Source: Nitrospinaceae bacterium
Lineage (GTDB): Bacteria; Nitrospinota; Nitrospinia; Nitrospinales; VA-1
Direction of reading: 5' to 3'
Assembly: GCA_029261675.1 (NCBI GenBank)
Contig: JAJDBA010000047.1
Location: forward strand, 1 to 48,627
DNA: 48,627 bases
The position numbers and the translations under genes were made by a program. The notes under the pieces are model-generated. The model was not told where the DNA came from, searched no databases, and saw only the letters and a program-made list of their open reading frames with translations. Below, in pieces: positions 34,560-43,224 of this stretch. Each line of letters opens with the position of its first letter. Within the stretch, counting starts at the first letter, position 1.

Positions 34560-34649
34560 ATTATCTTCCTCGAATGCTTGTATAATTCCTTAGAGAATTT
34601 ATATAAAATGCATGCGTGTTGCAACTCTGTTTCCTTAAAAAGACCTTAA

Positions 34650-35723
34650 ATGTTAAAGCTGGATTCGATTTCTAAATCGTTTGGTGATAAATCCGTGCTC
34701 CATGATATTTCTATGGAAATTGGAAAAGGCGAGAGGTTCACCCTTTTAGGCCAAAGCGGTTGTGGCAAATCAACCCTTTTGCGTATGATCGCGGGATTTG
34801 AGTCTCCCGATAAAGGAAAGATTTGGATAGAGGGCGATGAAATAAGTTCTCTACCTATTGAAAAAAGACCTGTTGGGATGATCTTTCAAAACTATGCCTT
34901 ATTTCCACATATGACGATTTATGACAACATCGCTGTGGGACCACGGGTGAGAAAACTGGCAGAATCTGAAATCGAAAAACGAATTGATGAGCTTTTGGAA
35001 ATCACACATTTGCGAGATTTAAAAAATTCCTATCCGCAAAATATCAGCGGCGGCGAAGCGCAACGGGTCGCTTTAGCAAGAGCGGTTATCAATCGCCCTA
35101 AAATACTACTACTCGATGAACCTCTTTCTGCTCTTGACCCCAGCTTGAGAAAACATCTGCGGGAAGAACTAGTAGAAATGCAGAGAGCCTTGGGAATCAC
35201 TTTTCTTTTTGTCACTCACGATCAGGAAGAAGCCATGAGTATGGCGACTAAAATGTGCATCATGGAAAAAGGTTCTATCAAGCAATCAGGTACTCCTGCT
35301 GATTTATACGAGCGGCCAACGTCTTCCTTCGTTGCTAACTTTCTTGGGGAGATTAACTGCCTCAATGGAAGCGTCGAACAGAAAACCGGAAGCATGGTTA
35401 CTCTTTCTTTAGGAAAAAATGGAAAGGTTCAATTTATTACTGGGGCCAACGAAAGTAAAGAACAGCGATGCTATGTGCGTCCTGAAAAAATATTTTTCGA
35501 TTCCGACCAAAAACATCAGGAGCCGATGAACACTCTCCAAGGGAGACTCATCAGCATTGATTTTTTTGGAAGCCATACGCGATATCAGGTTGAGCTTGCC
35601 GATGGTTCTATTTTTAAAGTTTCCCTGCATCACAGGAAAACAATGCAGCGTAAAATTTCAACAGGAGATCGAGTCCGCGTAATGTTTGCGGTCTCTGATG
35701 TATTTCAAATCAATGAAAATTAA
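34650..35723 (+). CDS. PotA/FbpC-type ABC transporter ATPase
   Basis: A 357-residue ATPase. Walker A is GQSGCGKSTLLRMIAGF (34-50), the Q-loop lies in GMIFQNYALFPHMTIYDN, the signature is NISGGEAQRVALARAV, Walker B is ILLLDEPLSALDP, and the switch His is in FLFVTHDQEEAM. Residues from about 245 form a TOBE-type regulatory domain, as in PotA, FbpC and MalK. That is unusual, since the following binding protein and permease belong to the polar amino-acid family, whose ATPases normally are about 240 residues and lack TOBE. It overlaps the binding-protein gene by 11 bases. Confidence 0.94.
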   Translation: MLKLDSISKSFGDKSVLHDISMEIGKGERFTLLGQSGCGKSTLLRMIAGFESPDKGKIWIEGDEISSLPIEKRPVGMIFQNYALFPHMTIYDNIAVGPRVRKLAESEIEKRIDELLEITHLRDLKNSYPQNISGGEAQRVALARAVINRPKILLLDEPLSALDPSLRKHLREELVEMQRALGITFLFVTHDQEEAMSMATKMCIMEKGSIKQSGTPADLYERPTSSFVANFLGEINCLNGSVEQKTGSMVTLSLGKNGKVQFITGANESKEQRCYVRPEKIFFDSDQKHQEPMNTLQGRLISIDFFGSHTRYQVELADGSIFKVSLHHRKTMQRKISTGDRVRVMFAVSDVFQINEN

Positions 35724-36489
35724 ATATTTCTGTACTATCATTTTTCTATTTTTTATCGGACTATTTATAGGTTGTGAAAACAACGTTGACCACAAAGGCG
35801 ATACCTATATTGTTGCCACCGATGCAACACTGCCGCCCATGTCGTTTATGAGTGTTGGAAATGATATGATCGGATTCGAACCCGATTTAATACGTGCCAT
35901 AGCGAATAAGGCAAAGTTCAATGTCCACCTTGTTAATGTAGAGTGGGCTGGGCTCTTTGGCGGCTTGATCACTAAAAAGTTTGATATGGTCATAAGTTCT
36001 GTGACGGTTCTAGAAGAAAGAAAGCAACGAATGAGTTTCAGCATGCCCTACCTTAAAAGTGGTCTTACTCTAGTCGTCCACAAAGGCCAAAAAGACATAA
36101 TGTCTTTTGAAGATGCTAAGAAAAGCAACGCGTTGATTGGAGCTCAGGTGGGAACTACCTCTTATTATTTCCTAGAAAAAGAATCTTCGGTACGAACAAA
36201 AGGTTATCAAATGTACGGTCACGCCATAACCGATATGGTCAATGGAAAAATTGACGCAGTTTTAGGTGAAAGTTCGGGAACTCTGTTCTTTAAAAATAAG
36301 CCTATTTTTAAAGAAATAAAAATGGTTGGAGAAATTCTATCCGATGAATTTTATTCAGTAGTTTTTAGAAAAAATAATACCAAACTTATGGCCCAGGTAA
36401 ACTCTGCCTTAAAAGAATTGATTGAAGATGGAACCGTTGCCCAGCTTCATAAAAAATGGGACTTGGGTCAGGCGGCTCAAGTTCCTTAA
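35713..36489 (+). CDS. Polar amino-acid-type substrate-binding lipoprotein
   Basis: A 258-residue binding protein when started at ATG 35713, which overlaps the ATPase gene; an in-frame ATG at 35686 is also possible. The signal peptide has a lipobox (LFIGCENN). SBP family 3 features include TDATLPPMSFMSVGNDMIGF, EPDLIRAIANKAKF, SSVTVLEERKQRMSFSMPYL and GAQVGTTSYYFLEKE. It captures an amino acid or related solute in the periplasm and delivers it to the permease encoded next. Confidence 0.92.
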   Translation: MKIKYFCTIIFLFFIGLFIGCENNVDHKGDTYIVATDATLPPMSFMSVGNDMIGFEPDLIRAIANKAKFNVHLVNVEWAGLFGGLITKKFDMVISSVTVLEERKQRMSFSMPYLKSGLTLVVHKGQKDIMSFEDAKKSNALIGAQVGTTSYYFLEKESSVRTKGYQMYGHAITDMVNGKIDAVLGESSGTLFFKNKPIFKEIKMVGEILSDEFYSVVFRKNNTKLMAQVNSALKELIEDGTVAQLHKKWDLGQAAQVP

Positions 36490-36515
36490 CAAGGTTGCTC
36501 ATCACATATAGCCTC

Positions 36516-37286
36516 ATGTCAGAAATAGTGCCCAAGCACAAAAAAATAAACACGCAAACCGGAGCGTGGAATATCGCTGTTTTGATCAGTGTCGTATTTT
36601 TAATTTACCTGCCGTCCAAGGAAGCTCTTTCTACCAGCGAGCAATCCGGCGGATATCTGGAGCTATTATCGCTTTTACCTGCCGGAATTTTTTACACATT
36701 ACTGGTTACTTTTCTGGGTAGCGCTGCCGCTATTCTTGTTGGACTCCTGGTCGGACTGGGCAAACTTTCTAAAAATCCAGCTATTCGTCTTCCGGTATCC
36801 TTTTATACAGAGCTGCTTCGCGGTGTACCGCTGCTTGTTCTTTTATTTTATATCTATTACGCATTGGGGGAGTTCATTCACATGCCTGCATTGGTGGCAG
36901 CCGTGGCGGGCTTTGGATTCAGCTACGGGGCCTATATGGCAGATATTTTTCGTGCAGGCATCGAGGCAATACCGAAAGAGCAAGGCGAGGCGGCTCGCAG
37001 TTTGGGCATGAACGAAAAACAGGCTTTGACTCAAATCATCCTTCCACAGTCCATGCGAACCATCATTCCAGCTATTGGCAACCAGACTCTGGGAATGCTG
37101 AAAGATACCAGCTTAGTTTCCGTCTTGGCGATTTCTGATATTTTACGTGTGGGTAATGAATATGCCACTAAACATTTTAACTTTTTTGAAACCTATACTT
37201 ATGTGGCATTGACCTATCTACTGCTCACCCTTTTACTTTCCCGTGTGGTTCATAAATTGGAATCCCATTATCGAGTCGTCGGGTAA
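36516..37286 (+). CDS. Polar amino-acid ABC transporter permease (HisM/GlnP type)
   Basis: A 256-residue inner-membrane permease with about five hydrophobic spans (about 20-37, 47-75, 85-125, 180-200 and 215-235). It has the family start LPAGIFYTLLVTFLGSAAAI, ELLRGVPLLVLLFYIYYALG and the coupling EAA loop GEAARSLGMNEKQALTQIIL. ATG 36516 is chosen because it opens just before the usual N-terminus; a longer frame from 36456 overlaps the binding-protein gene. Neither start has a clear ribosome binding site. It completes the ATPase/SBP/permease operon. Confidence 0.91.
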   Translation: MSEIVPKHKKINTQTGAWNIAVLISVVFLIYLPSKEALSTSEQSGGYLELLSLLPAGIFYTLLVTFLGSAAAILVGLLVGLGKLSKNPAIRLPVSFYTELLRGVPLLVLLFYIYYALGEFIHMPALVAAVAGFGFSYGAYMADIFRAGIEAIPKEQGEAARSLGMNEKQALTQIILPQSMRTIIPAIGNQTLGMLKDTSLVSVLAISDILRVGNEYATKHFNFFETYTYVALTYLLLTLLLSRVVHKLESHYRVVG

Positions 37287-37327
37287 CTATAAGTAATCTT
37301 TCAAAAAGTTAATTTGCGCGGATAGGC

Positions 37328-37370
37328 AAAAAAAAAGTCGCAGTTGGAAAGAATATTTCCAGCTGCGGCT
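37328..37370 (-). terminator. Strong intrinsic terminator of the gene at 37393
   Basis: A 15-base-pair stem, 37336-37350 with 37356-37370, with a five-base loop and two G-T pairs. On the minus strand the stem is followed by a run of T residues (A-run 37328-37336), an ideal rho-independent terminator. It may also stop the convergent permease transcript. Confidence 0.88.
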
Positions 37371-37392
37371 AATTTTAAAATTTGGAAACTTT

Positions 37393-37893
37393 CTAGTCCA
37401 TTGGTTTTAACTCACACACCTTATTCAGAGTCACAACACGGACGGGGCCTGGAAAATGAGACCATTGTTCTCGACTCATCTGGTTGATTTCCTCCTCGAT
37501 AGCATCAATGCCTTCTTTGTTTACCTGACCACTGTAAAAAAGTTTCGCTGCAACTGAGCAATCAGCGTTCCCCACCCGATCATAATGGTCGTAAATATTA
37601 TCCACTGCTCTTACCAAATGGCCCAATGTGAGATTTGCGCAAACATGACCCACCGCAAAGGCTCTAGCATTTGGAGATAGATCCTTCAACTGCATCGGAT
37701 TGATCCGAATTTGCGGTACACCATAAGTACCCATGTCTGCTTCGGCAATCAGTCTTGCGGAAGAATCTGGAATAATTTGAACTCGATTTCCATGATAATC
37801 ACTGCAATATAAGTTTTCGATAGAATTTTGAGCAGCGGCTGGAATAGAATATCCAACCAGGAAGAGAGCAGTCAATATCAGTTTTTTCATCAT
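37393..37893 (-). CDS. Exported protein with a degenerate metallopeptidase-like motif
   Basis: A 166-residue protein with signal peptide MKKLILTALFLVGYSIPAAA (start at 37893 or 37890; CAGGTG lies upstream). The mature protein has five cysteines. A segment, ARAFAVGHVCANLTLGHLV, aligns position by position with the zinc-binding helix of small secreted metallopeptidase-like proteins (AFxLAHExGHHxxGH) but has lost the catalytic Glu and two His residues. It is therefore probably not a protease. It ends in a strong terminator and is a single-gene unit. Confidence 0.8.
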   Translation of the reverse strand: MMKKLILTALFLVGYSIPAAAQNSIENLYCSDYHGNRVQIIPDSSARLIAEADMGTYGVPQIRINPMQLKDLSPNARAFAVGHVCANLTLGHLVRAVDNIYDHYDRVGNADCSVAAKLFYSGQVNKEGIDAIEEEINQMSREQWSHFPGPVRVVTLNKVCELKPMD

Positions 37894-38163
37894 AAGGCAC
37901 CTGTTTAAAATAATTTTGCTTCTAAAATTAATAAGAATCAGAGGCTTAACCCCCTGATTTACATCACCTTCTATCCCTTAAGAGTTTATACGCCTTGGGT
38001 AGAACTAACCTCTTTCTTTAAATAGGCAGCCCTCTATTATTAGACCTCAATTATAGTTATTTTATTCAATTTCTCGAAAAATAATATATCAAAATCGTGA
38101 CTTTAGTTTGTGAAAATATTATATTAAAACCGATCTAGGGATTTAAATTTAAGGAGTATTGAA

Positions 38164-38433
38164 ATGAACGTAGCAGTTGATAACGAAAAAAACGTGGATA
38201 TCGATGATTATTTTTTTCTTGCAGGAAGAGTCTGGAATAGTAAAACAGAGGAGTACTCTGCCATTGACGATTCTGCTACATCCCAAAAATATTTCAATAA
38301 TTACCCGGATGCTGAACAATCATTTCAGGATAGCAACGTATTCCCCGAACTAAAGGGGAAGGACATTAAGTTCGATTTAATCCATGTTCGTTATGGTGTT
38401 AATCGATTTTTATTAAGTAGAATCGTCTTTTAA
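38164..38433 (+). CDS. Small unknown acidic protein
   Basis: An 89-residue protein with a good AAGGAGT site before ATG 38164. It is acidic at the N-terminus (VDNEKNVDIDDYFFLAGRVW) and more basic at the end. No domain is recognised. Its stop overlaps the stop of the convergent MauE-like gene by 4 bases. The 270-base region upstream is A+T-rich and has no firm promoter. Confidence 0.68.
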   Translation: MNVAVDNEKNVDIDDYFFLAGRVWNSKTEEYSAIDDSATSQKYFNNYPDAEQSFQDSNVFPELKGKDIKFDLIHVRYGVNRFLLSRIVF

Positions 38434-38873
38434 ATCTGGCCTTCTTTTATTTGCAAGAGCTTTACCAGAAGAACGCACACCCCCACCATAAAAATATCCT
38501 CCGCCACAGTTATAAAAGTTAAAGGTCTTGCCCAAAAAACGCCGAAGCATCCACAATTGGGTACCTCTATTCCACGCAAGAGTGTCAGAGTTGCTAAAAG
38601 GGTAAAACAGATGTGCAAAGCTGTGGCTGCCAAAGCAGTTATTTTTATATTTATATTGCGAAAAAAGTTTTCTGCAATCTTAAGTTCAACCAGAACCATT
38701 AATACCGCTACAGCTGGTTGTAAAAATGTGGGTATTATTTTGTAGGTATCTATAACTTTTATAAAGCCAGGGACATCCAGCAATTTTCCTATTCCCGTTA
38801 ATAACAAAACCGTGGCAATAAAATATCGCAGGCCTAGCTCTAATTTTTTATTGGCTGTTAACGGTCCAGTCAT
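38430..38873 (-). CDS. MauE/DoxX-type membrane protein
   Basis: A 147-residue protein with about four membrane spans: the first around LGLRYFIATVLLLTGIGKLL, then LQPAVAVLMVLVELKIAE, ALAATALHICFTLLATLTLL and VAEDIFMVGVCVLLVKLL. The CGCFG motif (VPNCGCFGVFWARP) and the early GxxKL segment are typical of MauE-like proteins, which support disulphide or cofactor maturation in the periplasm. It overlaps the DUF547 gene by 26 bases and is the last gene of a three-gene run. Confidence 0.85.
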   Translation of the reverse strand: MTGPLTANKKLELGLRYFIATVLLLTGIGKLLDVPGFIKVIDTYKIIPTFLQPAVAVLMVLVELKIAENFFRNINIKITALAATALHICFTLLATLTLLRGIEVPNCGCFGVFWARPLTFITVAEDIFMVGVCVLLVKLLQIKEGQI

Positions 38874-39651
38874 ATTTGAAGAACCCTAATCTATAGGAGG
38901 AAGGTATTTTTTCTTTTCTAAAACGGTTTATATATTCTAAAAGAGATGTCGCCTGTTTTGGATTCACAAAGTCTTCTTCATAAAATTTTAGAATTTCGGA
39001 AACTGTCACTTCTTTTTTGGAATGGTCTACAAATACTTTTTTAGGATCATTTAAAAATTCTACAGATGCTTCATTCAATTGAGAATCAAGCATTACAGGG
39101 ACAAAGGGTTTATCAGGTAATCGAGGGCAATCAACTACCATACAATTTAACGCAAAGTGAACACGCGGGTCTCCCAAAGGTCGAATAATTTTGTTTTCGT
39201 AATCATAAAGGGATATATGGTTACCGCCAATATTGTATTCGGTAAATTTGAAAAACCGCGCACGATCTATGAATCTGTTAAAATCCTTTGGAATTTTATG
39301 GTACACAACCCCATACATGGCCAGCGCATTATATGAGTTAATATAGAAAGCCAACTTATGTTTCTTGTCTGGAAAATTTTTTGGATTTAGTTGAGGGCTT
39401 GTTTTCGCTATATAGTCTAAATAAAAAAGTAGGTCTACATGATCTGAATCCAGTTTTTTGAATGCCGTCCTTCCTTCGACGTCTACATATTTCTCAAGAG
39501 TCTTTTTCCAAGAACGCGAACCATAAAAATCTCCCCCTTGGTTTTCATTTGAAATAATAAATTCTGGAGATATTACTTTGGTGGCACAACCAGAAAAAAA
39601 TAAAAGTAGCGCAATAAAATAAGAAAAAGACTTGTACATTGGATTCGCCAT
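38848..39651 (-). CDS. DUF547 lipoprotein
   Basis: A 267-residue exported protein with lipobox LLFFSGCATK. The DUF547 core is clear: KYVDVEGRTAFKKL, the KHKLAFYINSYNALAMYGVV motif, DYENKIIRPLGDPRVHFALN, and CMVVDCPRLPDKPF. DUF547 has a transglutaminase/papain-like relationship but no proved activity. The start may be Met1 or Met5 (39639). It follows the radical SAM gene at 2 bases and overlaps the MauE gene, so the three form one operon. Confidence 0.93.
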   Translation of the reverse strand: MANPMYKSFSYFIALLLFFSGCATKVISPEFIISNENQGGDFYGSRSWKKTLEKYVDVEGRTAFKKLDSDHVDLLFYLDYIAKTSPQLNPKNFPDKKHKLAFYINSYNALAMYGVVYHKIPKDFNRFIDRARFFKFTEYNIGGNHISLYDYENKIIRPLGDPRVHFALNCMVVDCPRLPDKPFVPVMLDSQLNEASVEFLNDPKKVFVDHSKKEVTVSEILKFYEEDFVNPKQATSLLEYINRFRKEKIPSSYRLGFFKYDWTVNSQ

Positions 39652-39653
39652 TT

Positions 39654-40988
39654 TTAATTTGCCAATGTTTCAGATTCCAAGGTAATCAATTCGGGTTCTC
39701 TAGCGGATGGAAGTGGATAAAATGTTTTATCCCCATCTTCAATCTGAATGGGTTGCAAAATATAATCATCGCGTTTTGCATTATGCTTGCACATCGAAAC
39801 TGGCCCTTCATTCGTCATTACCATAAATGAACATGCATCTATCCGTTCCGAGTCTAAATTAGACTTATCCATAAAATTTTGAATGAAAAAAGAAATTTTA
39901 TTTGCTCGTCCCTTGCCTGCAATTATATCTTTTTTTATTTCCCATATTCGAGGCAAAAAGTAGGTCAATGCACGGAGTATCCATTGCGGATGCCTGATGC
40001 ATTTCTTTAAATAAGTCCAAGCAATTTTCTTGGGACCTTCTCGTCGATCATGTGTAACATTACTAAAGTCTCTAAGAAAGTCAGAAAATATGAGCGCGTC
40101 ATCAATAATTCCAAAAGCCTTGCCGTTCACCGCTAGAGTGGGAACATAAGTGTGGCACTTTGGATGCCCTATCAAAATCGTATCCCAAGGCAAAAGATTA
40201 CTCGCTCCTTGGGAGACCTTTTGCTGTACCGTTTCCAAACTAATAGGCTCTGGTCGTTGATGCAATACTCCTCTGCCTGTATCGGCCTGCAATTGAAAAG
40301 ATGCCATGCCCACCACATCAGAGTTTTTGATAAAGAATTCGACGACTGCTGGTATCTCTTTAAAGTTGGATTCGTGAACCGTTGTATTAAAAATCACAAG
40401 AAGAGGAAGGCCGCGAGCTCTTTCAATTAATTCTGATCTCAGCTCATTGAGATCCGCTTCTGTTTTGTAGCCCTTCAAGTTTTGTGTTAAATCAACATGA
40501 AACGCAACATCGCTCAACCCAGCCTCGGAAAGCTCTTCCAATAATTTTCTGGAACATTTTTTTCCATTGGTAAATAGCGCAGGGTGCAAACCTATTTTTC
40601 TTGCATACCTTACAATGGCCAGCAACTCCGCCTTATCTCGGAGCGTGGGATCACCTCCACTGATTTGAACATTTGTACCGGGACCATAGACATTAATAAT
40701 TTCATCTAATCTTCGATATAACTCTTCAATCGGCATATCCTTTACTAATGCAGAAGACTCAGATAAATAGCATAATGAACAATCCAGATTGCAGCGTTGG
40801 GTTATTTCGAGAGAAACACAACCAATTGTTCCTTTCCTTCCCAGAATTTGGTTCCCTTTGAAAAATTGGCCCATACGTTTTCGGGTATTTTCAAGAGCAT
40901 TGTTGATGTTGAAAGACGAGTTGAGCTTTGATGATTGACTTTGCCCAGGTTTCCCCGTAGCAAATACGTTTCTCTTTATATTCATCAT
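39654..40988 (-). CDS. Radical SAM protein with SPASM-like C-terminal region
   Basis: A 444-residue radical SAM enzyme. The iron-sulphur cluster motif is EITQRCNLDCSLCYLS (C-x3-C-x2-C). It is followed by NVQISGGDPTLRDKAELLAI (SAM-binding GGDP) and HPALFTNGKKCSRKLLEEL. Later cysteines occur (GHPKCHTYVP; KKCIRHP; DACSFMVM; SMCKHNAKRDD), some of which may bind extra clusters. An AGGAG site precedes the ATG pair at 40988/40985. It is the first gene of an operon with DUF547 and MauE-like proteins, so it may modify a substrate that those exported or membrane proteins handle. The substrate is unknown. Confidence 0.92.
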   Translation of the reverse strand: MMNIKRNVFATGKPGQSQSSKLNSSFNINNALENTRKRMGQFFKGNQILGRKGTIGCVSLEITQRCNLDCSLCYLSESSALVKDMPIEELYRRLDEIINVYGPGTNVQISGGDPTLRDKAELLAIVRYARKIGLHPALFTNGKKCSRKLLEELSEAGLSDVAFHVDLTQNLKGYKTEADLNELRSELIERARGLPLLVIFNTTVHESNFKEIPAVVEFFIKNSDVVGMASFQLQADTGRGVLHQRPEPISLETVQQKVSQGASNLLPWDTILIGHPKCHTYVPTLAVNGKAFGIIDDALIFSDFLRDFSNVTHDRREGPKKIAWTYLKKCIRHPQWILRALTYFLPRIWEIKKDIIAGKGRANKISFFIQNFMDKSNLDSERIDACSFMVMTNEGPVSMCKHNAKRDDYILQPIQIEDGDKTFYPLPSAREPELITLESETLAN

Positions 40989-41148
40989 TTCTCCTGAAAT
41001 TTTAATTTTAGCGCCATTGATGCCTATACTTTTGGCACTGTTCTTTGGCTCAACTATAAAAGAGAACCAAAAACGGTTTGCTGATTAGTATATTTTGACT
41101 AGTGAACCTAACAAAATTATTTCTGTCGGATTCTTTTATTGAATGATT

Positions 41149-43224
41149 TTATGCGGGTTGCTTATTTTCCAGCTCGACTATGAGAGATTTAAGCCGTGCG
41201 GCACCTTGCTGACTTGGATCTAGACGAAGAGCTTCTTTCAAATAACCGAGTGCTTTAGAAGCATTATTCATAAATTGGTAGTAAATCATACCCAAACTCA
41301 AATGAATGGCAGGCAAGCCGGGGTTAATTTTTAAAGCCTTTTCATAGTTTTCTATGGCAGCAGAAATATTTTTAGTCTGTATCTGAATATTGGCCATATT
41401 CATATAGGGAAGAGCAAAGGTAGGATCCAGTTTCCCCGAAATACGATATTCAAACATTGCAAGATCCAGCTGACCTTTCATCATCAATGCATTACCCAAT
41501 CCAAAATGAGCTCTGGAATGGTTGGGTTGCATTTTTATGAACTTATTAAAATTTTCTATGGCCTCGTCAAACCCACTCAACTCCATAGATAAATAGGCCA
41601 GATTGTAAAATGCCTGCTCGAAATAAGGATTAAACTGAATCGCTTTTCGGTATGATTCTGCCGCTTCCCGCTTCTTGCCAACGAGATGGTACGCTCGGGC
41701 AATATTATAATGCGCAGGACTATAATCCGATTTTTGATCCAGGGCTTTTTGAAAATAGTTTATCGCCTCAACATACTTTCCTTGCTTTCCATATATATTC
41801 CCAAGATTATTTAATCCAAAAAAATAATTAGGATTGATTTTTAGAGCCCCTTTAAATTCCTCAATTGCTTGATCAAAATTCCCCAACTTATCATGAGCCT
41901 CACCTAGGTTGTTGTAAGGTCTTACAAGGCCCGAAGACTTTTGCTTCGCATCTGCCCACAATGTCAACTCATCTTTCCAGACTTTGTTTCTATCCACAAC
42001 AATAAGAGAGAATAAAACAAAAACCAAAAGAATTCCTGTGTGCACGAGAGATATGAGAAGGTCGTTTGAAGTGTGATTCACCACAGTTCTATAGGCCCAA
42101 CTAAAAATAGAAGTTGCCAGTAGGGCAAACCCGACTAAAGGTAGATAGGTACGATGTTCCATCACCGCGTCTAATAGCGGAATAAAACTGGAAGTCGGTA
42201 AAAGAGTTAAGAATATCCAGGCCAGAGAAAATCCAGCACACCGTTTTTCAATTTCCCAAGGTCCCTTTGTTTTAATACCGATTGATATTCGAACCCACAA
42301 GGTTATTAAAAGACCCATAGAAAATATTCCCAGCCAATTTTTCGGATTTAACCAATTGCTAAGAATAGGAAAGTTGACATCCAGGTTCAAATTAAATGGA
42401 AAAAGAAATTTTCGAAAATATTCAAATGGGACAACAGAAGTTTGCGTCAAAAGCCAGGTGGATGAAGGTAATTTTGCTGAAGACGCAGCTAAAAACCCAC
42501 CACCAAAAAATTGTTTATACGCCACTCCCGTTAACAAAGGGATAAATAGTAATAAAATCCATTTTAGATTTTGGGATATCCACTTTCCTGGATTCTCTCT
42601 CGAAATAAAATAGTAATGAAAAACAAATAATGCCGCTGGGAGTGTAACGATAATTTCTTTGGTTAGTCCCCCCAACAACAGAAAAAAAGTAGCACCAAAA
42701 AAATAGATACGACCTAGATTTTTATTAAATTTTCTCTCACCGAAACCTTTAAAAAATAAAATCAGACCGGAAAGATAAAATATCGTCGCCATAGTTGATG
42801 AGCGGCTCGATATATAAGTTACGGATTGCGTGCTGAGAGGATGAAGCGCAAAAACCAATGCCGTAATATAGGGCCATGAAAAAAGGTATGGATTTTTTTT
42901 AGATGAAATATCTTTCAAAAAAAACATGATCTGCTGAACAAGTTTAAATACCAGTAGACTTGCTAATATATGAAAGCAAATATTAAAAATATGGTAACTC
43001 CATACCGCAAATTCACTGATGGCATAATTCAGATTAAAAGAGAGGATGACCAGAGGTCGCTGAAAAACACTGAAAATAAATTGAGGTATCTTATCCCACC
43101 CGCGGATCCAGGGTTTTTCTAATATGGAAGGGATATCGTCAAAATGGAAAGAGTTTAAAATTGTATTGCCATATATCAATACAATTAATAAAGACAGGAA
43201 TAGTTTTGGAGATTTTAGGTTCAT
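41149..43224 (-). CDS. TMTC-like membrane protein with C-terminal TPR domain
   Basis: A 691-residue protein when started at ATG 43224, which overlaps the preceding stop as ATGA; a longer in-frame reading to 43290 is less likely. Residues to about 430 form about ten membrane spans, with LHPLSTQSVTYISSRSSTMA and FALLATSIFS, resembling the GT-C-like fold of O-mannosyltransferase TMTC proteins. The rest is about seven TPRs (typical unit AIEEFKGALKINPNYFFGLN). It may transfer sugar or hold a protein complex at the membrane. The coupled glycosyltransferase gene upstream supports a glycosylation role. Confidence 0.87.
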   Translation of the reverse strand: MNLKSPKLFLSLLIVLIYGNTILNSFHFDDIPSILEKPWIRGWDKIPQFIFSVFQRPLVILSFNLNYAISEFAVWSYHIFNICFHILASLLVFKLVQQIMFFLKDISSKKNPYLFSWPYITALVFALHPLSTQSVTYISSRSSTMATIFYLSGLILFFKGFGERKFNKNLGRIYFFGATFFLLLGGLTKEIIVTLPAALFVFHYYFISRENPGKWISQNLKWILLLFIPLLTGVAYKQFFGGGFLAASSAKLPSSTWLLTQTSVVPFEYFRKFLFPFNLNLDVNFPILSNWLNPKNWLGIFSMGLLITLWVRISIGIKTKGPWEIEKRCAGFSLAWIFLTLLPTSSFIPLLDAVMEHRTYLPLVGFALLATSIFSWAYRTVVNHTSNDLLISLVHTGILLVFVLFSLIVVDRNKVWKDELTLWADAKQKSSGLVRPYNNLGEAHDKLGNFDQAIEEFKGALKINPNYFFGLNNLGNIYGKQGKYVEAINYFQKALDQKSDYSPAHYNIARAYHLVGKKREAAESYRKAIQFNPYFEQAFYNLAYLSMELSGFDEAIENFNKFIKMQPNHSRAHFGLGNALMMKGQLDLAMFEYRISGKLDPTFALPYMNMANIQIQTKNISAAIENYEKALKINPGLPAIHLSLGMIYYQFMNNASKALGYLKEALRLDPSQQGAARLKSLIVELENKQPA

